This document shows positions 1 through 5,035 of a stretch of DNA of 7,506 nt, piece after piece; the stretch's first letter is position 1, and every line of letters starts with the position of its first letter. Position numbers and translations under genes: made by a program. Under the pieces are notes generated by a model. The model worked only from the letters and a program-made list of their open reading frames with translations, ran no database searches and was not told the origin of the DNA. The stretch spans positions 1 through 7,506 of the forward strand of contig MENB01000001.1 in the NCBI GenBank assembly GCA_001768125.1, in the 5' to 3' direction. Origin of the DNA: Armatimonadetes bacterium RBG_19FT_COMBO_69_19 (GTDB lineage Bacteria; Sysuimicrobiota; Sysuimicrobiia; Sysuimicrobiales; Kaftiobacteriaceae).

Positions 1-279
1 CTCTCGCGGGCCATCGACGTCGTGGCGGAGGGCGTCGGCCTCTTTGTGCTCGTCCTCGGGGTCGTGCTCTACACGCACAGCTTCCCCCAGTGGGAACGCC
101 TCCAGGCCAACCTCGGCGCGATCTCTCAGGAATCCCCGATGCTCGCCGCACAGCAGGTGCAGACGCTCTACACGCTGTATACCGGCTCGATCGCGCTGAT
201 GATCCTCGGCGGCATGCTGGCCTTCTCCGGACTGCTCGGCCGGATGCGCGCGCACGTGACCCCCGCGAAGCGGCGCTAG
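1..279 (+). CDS. Small two-helix membrane protein, 5' end cut off by the window
   Basis: The reading frame is open from the first base and ends in TAG at 277-279, giving 92 visible residues. A GTG at 22 could serve as a start, but it has no Shine-Dalgarno sequence and the codons before it (LSRAIDVV) read smoothly into the protein, so the real start is probably upstream of the window. Two hydrophobic segments are visible: one around GLFVLVLGVVLY soon after the GTG, and one around IALMILGGMLAFSGLLG near the C-terminus. They are separated by a polar stretch rich in Gln, Tyr and Leu. The tail is basic (RMRAHVTPAKRR), which by the positive-inside rule suggests a cytoplasmic C-terminus. I do not recognise the family and assign no function. 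The gene converges on msrA with only 6 bp between the two stop codons and no visible terminator. Confidence 0.7.
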   Translation, partial: LSRAIDVVAEGVGLFVLVLGVVLYTHSFPQWERLQANLGAISQESPMLAAQQVQTLYTLYTGSIALMILGGMLAFSGLLGRMRAHVTPAKRR

Positions 280-285
280 CCCGTC

Positions 286-828
286 CTACCCGTCCTTCTT
301 CAACCGATCGAGGTACTGCTTGCGGAATTTCGCGACCTTGGGCGCGACGACCATGCGGCAGTACGGCTGATTGGGATTGTTCGCGTAGTACTCCTGATGG
401 TACTCCTCGGCCGGGTAGAACGCCTCGACCGGCACGACCTCGGTCACGACCGGCTCATCCCACAGACCGGCCTCACTGAGTTCGCCGATGACCTCCTCCA
501 CGGTGCGCTCCTGCTCCTCGCTGTGCGTGAAGATGGCCGAGCGGTACTGGGTGCCGACATCGGCGCCCTGGCGGTTCAGCGTCGTGGGATCGTGGATGGT
601 GAAGAACACCTTCAGGAGATCGCGGTAGGACAGCACGTCCGGGTTGAACGTGACCTGCACGACCTCCGCGTGGCCCGTCTCGCCGGTGCAGACGTGCTTG
701 TAGGTGGGATTCGGAACGTGGCCGCCGGCATAGCCCGAGACGACGTCCTCAACCCCCGCAAGCTGGTCGAACACCGCTTCCAAACACCAGAAACAGCCGC
801 CGGCCAGCGTGGCGACCTCCGTACGCAT
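286..828 (-). CDS. msrA: Peptide-methionine (S)-S-oxide reductase MsrA
   Basis: This cytoplasmic repair enzyme reduces the S-epimer of methionine sulfoxide, free or in proteins, back to methionine. The 180-residue protein has the expected length and the family landmarks in order: the active-site motif GCFWCLE at residues 11-17 with nucleophilic Cys12, SGYAGG at 31-36, HAEVVQVTF from 53, the [18 protein letters not shown] block at 80-97, YHQEYY at 143-148, and a C-terminal NQPYC with Cys157, which in relatives acts as a resolving cysteine. Thioredoxin is the usual reductant. The ATG start is supported by AGGAGGGG a few bases upstream. The gene lies 14 bp downstream of the YfiT/BstA-like gene and is probably cotranscribed with it. 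No MsrB gene or domain is seen in the window. Family assignment is very secure; the choice of reductant is inferred. Confidence 0.97.
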   Translation of the reverse strand: MRTEVATLAGGCFWCLEAVFDQLAGVEDVVSGYAGGHVPNPTYKHVCTGETGHAEVVQVTFNPDVLSYRDLLKVFFTIHDPTTLNRQGADVGTQYRSAIFTHSEEQERTVEEVIGELSEAGLWDEPVVTEVVPVEAFYPAEEYHQEYYANNPNQPYCRMVVAPKVAKFRKQYLDRLKKDG

Positions 829-842
829 GGATCCCCTCCTCG

Positions 843-1403
843 TCAGTCTGCCAGGCCCAGCCGGTGCCGGCGCACCCAGAGGATCTGGGCCGTGTGATGG
901 CGTCCATGCCAGGCGTAGTTACTGAGCGCCTCAGCGAGGGTGACCTCTTCCCGCGCCTCGGGATGGAAGTACGTCCGGGCGAACTGCTCCGGCGTCATCG
1001 CCCGCAGCACCCCCACCCATCGTGTGTGCAGGGCCTCGAGCAGCGCGAGCGTGGGCTCGATGTCGGCGACGCGGGAATCATCGAGCGTCACCCAGCGGCC
1101 TTCGTCGTATGGCTTGATCGTCGGCCGATCTTCGGTCAGCGCCAGCTTGAACCGGATGAAAGCGTTGAGATGACTGTCCGCGATGTGGTGCACGATCTGG
1201 CGGATGGTCCAGTTCCGGTAGCGCGCCTCGAGCTGGGCCGGGGCCAGTCCCCGGACCGATGTCCGTAGCGCCGCGGGGGCATGGACGACTTCGGCGATGA
1301 CTTCCTCCCGACGCTGTGGGCCGTAGTTGTCCTCGGGTACGAACGGACCGACTGGAAACTGCGGCGCTTCCGCGTTAGATGCTGTAGCGTTACGTCCCGC
1401 CAT
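843..1403 (-). CDS. yfiT: YfiT/BstA-like DinB-superfamily metal-dependent protein (putative thiol transferase)
   Basis: The 186-residue protein is a DinB-fold four-helix protein closest in pattern to Bacillus YfiT, described as a metal-dependent hydrolase and later as the bacillithiol transferase BstA. The visible landmarks are [18 protein letters not shown] at 65-82, RFKLALTE followed by PTIKPYDE, and [10 protein letters not shown] at 165-174. His73, His166 and His170 have exactly the spacing (93 and 4 residues) of the Zn ligands I recall for YfiT (His67, His160, His164). An N-terminal [11 protein letters not shown] region resembles the family's PIGKF start. The ATG is preceded by GGGAGGAG at a sensible distance. 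If it acts as BstA does, it would attach a low-molecular-weight thiol to electrophiles; whether this host makes bacillithiol is unknown. It sits directly upstream of msrA. The family is clear; the substrate is inference. Confidence 0.88.
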   Translation of the reverse strand: MAGRNATASNAEAPQFPVGPFVPEDNYGPQRREEVIAEVVHAPAALRTSVRGLAPAQLEARYRNWTIRQIVHHIADSHLNAFIRFKLALTEDRPTIKPYDEGRWVTLDDSRVADIEPTLALLEALHTRWVGVLRAMTPEQFARTYFHPEAREEVTLAEALSNYAWHGRHHTAQILWVRRHRLGLAD

Positions 1404-1477
1404 CGGCTGCTCCTCCCGTCACGCTTCTGACCTCTGAGCAACGACGGCCTCCCTATGGATGTTCCTAGCACCCTCGG

Positions 1478-1489
1478 GTCGGGCCCGAC
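1478..1489. repeat. Perfect 12-bp palindrome in the intergenic region upstream of the yfiT-like gene
   Basis: GTCGGGCCCGAC reads identically on both strands. It lies in the 106-bp gap (1404-1509) between the stop of the RimJ-like gene and the start of the yfiT-like gene, about 75 bp before the latter's ATG. No T-run follows on either strand, so it is not a typical intrinsic terminator. It could be a dimeric regulator site or chance in GC-rich DNA. Nearer the gene, TCTGA occurs twice with a 7-bp period (1426-1430 and 1433-1437). I see no convincing sigma-70 -35/-10 pair in the gap. Confidence 0.4.
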
Positions 1490-1509
1490 GATCCGGGTGA
1501 CGCTGCCGC

Positions 1510-2055
1510 TTAGGGGCTGGGGCTAGGAGGGACCTCGTACGCGTAGATCAGCCGGATGCCGCCCCCCGGACGGACGGTCGAACGTTCCCGTCGCATCTCG
1601 ATCTTCTCCGCCACACGTGCGGAGGCGGTGTTCTCGGGATCGATGAGGGCGATGAGCCGGCGGATACCGAGCCGGTGGACCGCCGCATCTCGCACGGCGG
1701 ATGCCGCTTCGGTCGCATAGCCCTGTCCCCACACGTCGGCCGCAAAGACGTAGACGACCTCGACCTCGCTCCGGCCATCCACCTCCTTCCACAGGAGCCC
1801 GCAGTCTCCGACGATGCGCCCTGAAGCCTTCTCGATCACGGGGTGGAGATCGAATGGATCCGGGGCATCGGCCTTTAGCTCACTCTCGAGGGCATCGCGC
1901 ACCTTCGCCGGGTCTCGCGGTCCACCCATGTGCCGGGTAACCTCGGGATCCATCCACAGTGCAACGAGCGAAGGCACATCGGCCGGTAGGAGCGACCTGA
2001 TCAACAGGCGCGGCGTCTCGATGGGCAGGAGGCCGTCCTCCACGCCGTGCTTCAT
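1510..2055 (-). CDS. GNAT-family N-acetyltransferase, RimJ/RimL-like
   Basis: An acetyl-CoA-dependent N-acetyltransferase of the Acetyltransf_3 type, 181 residues from the start chosen here. Landmarks are the N-terminal ETPRLLIRSL (13-22) typical of RimJ/RimL-like enzymes, a beta strand GRIVGDCGLL (79-88), the acetyl-CoA binding loop VWGQGYATEA (108-117), and the C-terminal ENTASARVAEKIEMR (141-155), which packs near the cofactor. The frame stays open 17 codons further upstream to 2106. I chose the ATG at 2055 because it forms an ATGA overlap with the stop of the methyltransferase gene, a common translational-coupling arrangement, and because the conserved domain begins just after it. No strong separate ribosome binding site is seen, which fits coupling. 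The substrate (a protein N-terminus, an amino acid or a xenobiotic amine) cannot be told from sequence. Confidence 0.9.
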   Translation of the reverse strand: MKHGVEDGLLPIETPRLLIRSLLPADVPSLVALWMDPEVTRHMGGPRDPAKVRDALESELKADAPDPFDLHPVIEKASGRIVGDCGLLWKEVDGRSEVEVVYVFAADVWGQGYATEAASAVRDAAVHRLGIRRLIALIDPENTASARVAEKIEMRRERSTVRPGGGIRLIYAYEVPPSPSP

Positions 2056-2819
2056 CCTCGCTTGCGCGCTTTCCAGATCTCCTCGGCGGGCCAGCGACGC
2101 GCCCATTCCGCCGTGACGAACTTGTATCGTGTGGTCGCACCCGCGGGGGCTTGAATCTCGATGAGGTCCTCCACCTCGAACCCGCTCCGTCGCAGCAGCC
2201 GGATCCAGTCGCCGAATCCCATGTGGAATTCGACCGCATCGTCATCGTCCGACCACTCCAGGCGATGCATCCCGAAGTAATCCCTCATGAGGCGGTCCTC
2301 GGCCGCCACCTCCACATCATCGGGGACGCAGAGCATCAAGATGGTGGCGTTCACCAGGAAGATGAGCCGGCCCCCTGGTCGGAGGAGGCGCGACGCCTCG
2401 GGGATCCAGAGGTGCGGATCGGACCAGATGGCCGCTCCGTACTCCGAGATGGCCAGGTCGAAGCTCGCGTCGGGGAGCGGCACGGCTTCGGCCGATGCAT
2501 GGATGAGCGGGAACCGCGGACCGAACTCATCCTGAAAGCGGCGGGCGTTGGCCAGTTGCGCCGGGGAGTTGTCGATGCCGACGACGCGCGCGCCCCGCCT
2601 GGCGAGCCACGCCGAGAAATATGCCGTGCCGCATCCGAGCTCGATCACGTTCATGCCCGCGACGTCCGGCAGCACGCGCAGCTCCGTCTCCGGGATGCCC
2701 CAGATCCCCCACGTGATCTCGCTCGTCGCCCAGCCGCGGCGTCCGGACTCCTCATAGTCTCTCGACCATTTGTCCCATGCCCGCCGGTTGCGAACCAGAT
2801 AGTCTGGAGTTTGCGTCAT
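2052..2819 (-). CDS. Class I SAM-dependent methyltransferase
   Basis: A 255-residue Rossmann-fold methyltransferase of the Methyltransf_11/25 type. The SAM-binding motif I is VIELGCGTA (58-66), the acidic residue at the end of strand 2 is Asp83 in GIDNS, the post-motif AEAVPLPDASFDLAISEYGA (110-129) carries the usual adenine-contacting and motif II region, and LLRPGGRLIFLV (145-156) is motif III. The N-terminus YLVRNRRAWDKWS is common in related small-molecule methyltransferases. Two starts compete. The ATG at 2819 has GGGAGGGG seven bases upstream. An in-frame ATG at 2852 would add 11 residues and overlaps the stop of the upstream acetyltransferase gene as ATGA, but has no Shine-Dalgarno sequence. 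I prefer 2819. The gene lies between two acetyltransferase genes, which suggests a small modification operon. Its acceptor substrate is unknown. Confidence 0.92.
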   Translation of the reverse strand: MTQTPDYLVRNRRAWDKWSRDYEESGRRGWATSEITWGIWGIPETELRVLPDVAGMNVIELGCGTAYFSAWLARRGARVVGIDNSPAQLANARRFQDEFGPRFPLIHASAEAVPLPDASFDLAISEYGAAIWSDPHLWIPEASRLLRPGGRLIFLVNATILMLCVPDDVEVAAEDRLMRDYFGMHRLEWSDDDDAVEFHMGFGDWIRLLRRSGFEVEDLIEIQAPAGATTRYKFVTAEWARRWPAEEIWKARKRG

Positions 2820-2826
2820 GCCAACT

Positions 2827-2834
2827 CCCCTCCC
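2827..2834 (-). promoter_or_regulatory. Shine-Dalgarno site that decides the methyltransferase start
   Basis: On the minus strand GGGAGGGG ends seven bases before the ATG at 2819, whereas the alternative in-frame ATG at 2852 lacks any such site. Immediately upstream (2839-2836) lies CCCC, which can pair with the GGGG of the site (2830-2827) around a five-base loop. Ribosomes ending translation of the upstream acetyltransferase at 2851-2849 would cover or melt this small hairpin, so coupling is plausible. The pairing is seen in the sequence; the regulatory effect is inference. Confidence 0.55.
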
Positions 2835-2848
2835 GGGGGTGAGACCGC

Positions 2849-3397
2849 TCATCGCACGTGCAGCCGCATCACATGGCGGCGCGTCCCCGCCCGACCCACC
2901 TCACGGAACCCGGCGACGCGGAACGCCGGCACGAATCCCATGAACCGGTAGCTGGGCGAGTCGGCGTCGACGGGGTAGGCTTCGACGATGGTCGCCCCAC
3001 GGCGCCTGGCCTGCTCCACCGCTGCCTCGAGGAGACAGGGCATGAGCCGCTGCCTCCGGTACTGGCGCGACACGAAAAAGCAGACGAGGGACCAGACGTT
3101 GTCCTGCGGGGCCACCGCGATGTCCTCGCTCCCCAGCCGGCGGTACGTGGTGCGCGGCGCGATGGAACACCAGGCGACGGGCTCGCCTTCGAGGTAGCCC
3201 AGGATCCCCACCGGAATCCCGGTCCGCACCCGGCGTTCCAACGCGGCTTTCCGGCTCGCGCGATCCCTCGCCTTCGCTTCACCGGGCGTGGCACGCCAGA
3301 CCATGCACCAGCAGTATTTCGGACCGCCGCGGGATTCGAAGAGCCGCTCCAGATCGCTCCAGCGGCTCCGATCCACTTCATGGAAGACGAGCTCCAC
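2849..3397 (-). CDS. GNAT-family N-acetyltransferase with CWC motif and altered acetyl-CoA loop
   Basis: A 182-residue protein of the GNAT fold. It carries the segment KYCWCMVWR (27-35) and PVAWCSIAPR (73-82) found in a subgroup of GNAT proteins, then strand 4 VWSLVCFFVS (101-110), the helix LLEAAVEQARRRGA (122-135), and the C-terminal YRFMGFVPAFRVAGFREVGR (150-169), which matches the usual motif B with its 'phe-gly-phe' region. Where GNAT proteins normally have a Q/RxxGxG/A pyrophosphate loop, this protein reads YRRQRLMPC (113-121), with no glycine, so acetyl-CoA binding may be unusual. The start is GTG, supported by a GGAGG ten bases upstream. It is the first gene of a likely coupled trio with the methyltransferase and RimJ-like genes. 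Substrate unknown. Confidence 0.88.
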   Translation of the reverse strand: MELVFHEVDRSRWSDLERLFESRGGPKYCWCMVWRATPGEAKARDRASRKAALERRVRTGIPVGILGYLEGEPVAWCSIAPRTTYRRLGSEDIAVAPQDNVWSLVCFFVSRQYRRQRLMPCLLEAAVEQARRRGATIVEAYPVDADSPSYRFMGFVPAFRVAGFREVGRAGTRRHVMRLHVR

Positions 3398-3490
3398 GAT
3401 TGCCGTGCCTCCGTAGAACTCCCCTTCTGGCCCCCTCCGCCCGAACCTGCGGCGCTCCCCCTACGTATGGCGAGAAGGAGGTGATTTGGA
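3398..3490. other. Divergent intergenic region between an acetyltransferase and a secreted protein
   Basis: This 93-bp region separates the GTG start of the minus-strand acetyltransferase gene from the TTG start of the plus-strand secreted-protein gene, so it should hold promoters for both. It is C-rich on the plus strand. CTACGTATGG near 3461-3470 could contribute a weak plus-strand -10 element, but I see no matching -35 hexamer and do not call a promoter. The ribosome binding sites for both flanking genes lie inside it. Confidence 0.5.
3475..3485 (+). promoter_or_regulatory. Near-perfect ribosome binding site for a TTG-initiated gene
   Basis: AAGGAGGTGAT complements the 3' end of bacterial 16S rRNA over eleven consecutive bases. 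The core GGAGG (3477-3481) ends nine bases before the TTG at 3491. It fixes the start of the secreted protein, which otherwise has no ATG or GTG in a suitable position. An unusually strong site may offset the weak TTG codon. Very strong sites of this kind are common in Terrabacteria-type genomes. Confidence 0.85.
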
Positions 3491-4546
3491 TTGCACCCAC
3501 GGGCACTTGCCCTACCTCTTGCACTGCTCTTGCTCTTCCTTGTCGTTCCTCAGCCTGTGCAGGCCCAACAGGCGTTCACTGTCTCGGGCTTCATCATCGG
3601 CATCCAGGGTTCCCAGGCGGCGTTTACGCTCCAGGAACTTCGCACCGGCGCGACCGGAAACGCCTGGACCGTCCATGTGACCGCCGCGACCGAAGCGCGG
3701 CGCCCGGGCGGAGATACCGTGCGCGGGCTGCAGGCCGTCCTCAACCTGCTGCGTGTGGGCGAAGTGGTCGACGCGCAGGGGTGGGTCATCGGCACCAACC
3801 GGCTCCTCGCCACCGCCGTCACCGTGCGCTCGTTCCTGGGGGATGTCTCGCCGGACCGGAACAACGACCGGGACGACGATGACGACCGCGACGTCGCCCG
3901 GGGCATCACGGTGGCAGGCATCATCATCACCCTTCAGTCCCGTGGTCAGGGTGTCTTCCAGCTCAGGGAGCAGCCCCTCGCTTCGGGATCCCGCACCTGG
4001 ACGGTCCGGCTGCAGCCGAGCACGCAGGTGCAGGGACAGACTCTGGATCGCGCTCGCGACGTTCAGGGCGACCGGGCGGCCCTGCGCTTCCTCCGGGTCG
4101 GTGACTTCGTGGAGGTCGAAGGTCGGATAGTGGGCCGGGCCCAGATCCAGGCGCGGCGGATCAGGATCCACGCCCGCGCCGGCACGCCGGTCCCCTTCCC
4201 GATACCGTCGCCCTATCCGCCCTATCCATATCCAAATCCGAATCCGTTCCCCGCGCAGACCGTAATCCTCGCGCCAACGCAGGGCACCGAGATCACAACG
4301 AGTGAGTTTTCCGTGGTCGGGCAGACGATGCCGGGCGCTCAGGTGCGCATCGAGGTCACCGCGCGCTTCGGGGTGTTCAACCTGCCGGTGACGAGTGGGA
4401 CGGTCACGGCGAATCAGGGCGGCTTCTTCACCTTCACCGTCCGGCCGTCGATGCGTGTGCCGGGGACCGTGTACACCATCACAGCGTGGTCGACGTACCA
4501 AGGATACACGACGCCGCCGGTCTCGATCACCGTGCGGCAGCAGTGA
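3491..4546 (+). CDS. Secreted protein with two DUF5666-like repeats, Asp-rich and X-Pro linkers and an Ig-like C-terminal domain
   Basis: The 351-residue protein starts at a TTG with an excellent ribosome binding site. Residues 1-25 form a signal peptide: a basic N-terminus, the hydrophobic core LALPLALLLLFLVV, and cleavage after VQA (23-25). Two homologous blocks follow, residues about 28-113 and 138-226. Each begins with a V-x-G-x-I-x-x-x-Q-S strand, has a W-T-V strand, then a 'LLRVGEVV/FLRVGDFV' turn and ends in a valine- or isoleucine-rich strand. This pattern resembles the OB-like DUF5666 domain. Between them is an Asp-rich linker (122-134). Residues 233-254 are an alternating X-Pro linker. 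Residues 257-349 look like a bacterial Ig-like or fibronectin-like domain, ending in a VSITVRQQ strand. The protein is probably exported and free or surface-associated; no lipobox, sortase signal or C-terminal membrane helix is seen. Function unknown. Confidence 0.88.
   Translation: MHPRALALPLALLLLFLVVPQPVQAQQAFTVSGFIIGIQGSQAAFTLQELRTGATGNAWTVHVTAATEARRPGGDTVRGLQAVLNLLRVGEVVDAQGWVIGTNRLLATAVTVRSFLGDVSPDRNNDRDDDDDRDVARGITVAGIIITLQSRGQGVFQLREQPLASGSRTWTVRLQPSTQVQGQTLDRARDVQGDRAALRFLRVGDFVEVEGRIVGRAQIQARRIRIHARAGTPVPFPIPSPYPPYPYPNPNPFPAQTVILAPTQGTEITTSEFSVVGQTMPGAQVRIEVTARFGVFNLPVTSGTVTANQGGFFTFTVRPSMRVPGTVYTITAWSTYQGYTTPPVSITVRQQ
4187..4252 (+). repeat. Coding X-Pro dipeptide repeat with a six-base DNA periodicity
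   Basis: Within the secreted-protein gene, residues 233-254 alternate proline with Val, Phe, Ile, Ser, Tyr and Asn. At the DNA level TATCC(A/G) and AATCCG units recur every six bases (about 4211-4246). Such linkers are usually extended and stiff, and here they would hold the C-terminal Ig-like domain away from the repeat domains. The unit repeats could change length by slippage in steps of two residues without breaking the frame; that is inference. Confidence 0.75.
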
Positions 4547-4970
4547 GCACGACGACAGGGATGCGCCGTTTCGTGCGCGCCTGATAGCCGGCGTAGCGGC
4601 GGTTCATCTGCACGACGCGGGCCCAGAGCGCCCCTCGCTCTGGGCCTGTGGTTTCCCGGGCGCGCATCGGCAGGCGGCGCCGTCCCAGGTCGACCTCGAC
4701 CTCCGGATGTGCCCGCAGGTTGAGAAACCAGTCGGGGTGGTTCTGGGCCCCGCCGTTCGAGGCGATGACCACGGTGTCCGGGCCGTAGGGCAGGTACGTG
4801 AGGGCCGTCGTGTGCGGCCGTCCGCTGCGGCGGCCGACGGTCACCAGCAGCAGCACCGGCATCCCGACCAACCGGCCGCCCACCCGACCGCCGCTGCGGC
4901 GATAGAGCCAACGATGCAGGCGCCAGACGAGGGTCAGCACGCGGCGCGCTCTGACGCGCGGTCTGATCAT
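4527..4970 (-). CDS. Deazaflavin (F420)-dependent nitroreductase/quinone reductase family protein (DDN-like)
   Basis: The 147-residue protein matches the small split-barrel family that includes Mycobacterium Ddn and F420H2-dependent quinone reductases (DUF385). Landmarks are LLLVTVGRRSGRPHTTALTY (40-59), which holds the cofactor phosphate-binding GRRSG, then SNGGAQNHPDWFLNLRAHPE (71-90), the most diagnostic family motif, and YAGYQARTKRRIPVVVL (126-142). Members use reduced F420, sometimes flavin, to reduce quinones, nitro compounds or other activated alkenes. The N-terminus is basic with an amphipathic stretch (VWRLHRWLYRRSGG) that could touch the membrane, as reported for Ddn. No clear ribosome binding site precedes the ATG; the FNT gene ends 65 bp upstream. 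Its 3' end overlaps the secreted-protein gene by 20 bp, tail to tail. Cofactor identity is inferred from the family. Confidence 0.88.
   Translation of the reverse strand: MIRPRVRARRVLTLVWRLHRWLYRRSGGRVGGRLVGMPVLLLVTVGRRSGRPHTTALTYLPYGPDTVVIASNGGAQNHPDWFLNLRAHPEVEVDLGRRRLPMRARETTGPERGALWARVVQMNRRYAGYQARTKRRIPVVVLTAAAR
4620..4646. repeat. Perfect 11-bp inverted repeat with five-base loop inside the F420-reductase gene
   Basis: GGCCCAGAGCG (4620-4630) and CGCTCTGGGCC (4636-4646) are exact reverse complements around a five-base spacer. On the plus strand the stem can be extended outward with G-T wobbles and further G-C pairs (4616-4619 with 4647-4650). It begins 73 bp past the stop of the convergent secreted-protein gene, so it could form at the 3' end of that transcript. 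It is followed by TGTGGTTT rather than a true U-run, so a classical intrinsic terminator is doubtful. On the minus strand it encodes residues around PERGALWA of the reductase. Confidence 0.65.
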
Positions 4971-5035
4971 GGCCAGGTGTCCGTCATGTCAGTACATATG
5001 CCTGCGGCGGGCGTGGGACAGACGCTTCGAGCGCG

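Noticed and set aside
280..285. Terminator between the first membrane protein and msrA
   Set aside because: Only six bases separate the stop codons, and no stem-loop with a T-run is seen nearby on either strand.
1136..1471. Minus-strand frame of 111 codons starting in the gap before the yfiT-like gene
   Set aside because: A TTG or ATG in the gap with a nearby AGGGAGG could suggest a leader peptide, but the frame runs out of phase through the conserved yfiT-like coding region and has shadow-like Ser/Arg-rich composition.
2151..2951. Plus-strand open frame of 266 codons opposite the methyltransferase gene
   Set aside because: The minus strand shows clear SAM-binding motifs; the plus frame spans two genes and has no recognisable motif.
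3512..4501. Minus-strand open frame of 329 codons opposite the secreted-protein gene
   Set aside because: The plus strand carries a signal peptide, a near-perfect ribosome binding site and repeated domains. The antisense frame is rich in Arg, Asp and His without domain character, as expected for a shadow in GC-rich DNA.
4822..4901. Direct repeat CCGCTGCGGCG (two copies about 68 bp apart) in the F420-reductase gene
   Set aside because: Both copies encode RRSG segments with the same preferred codons. This is codon use in a GC-rich gene, not a mobile-element or attachment repeat.
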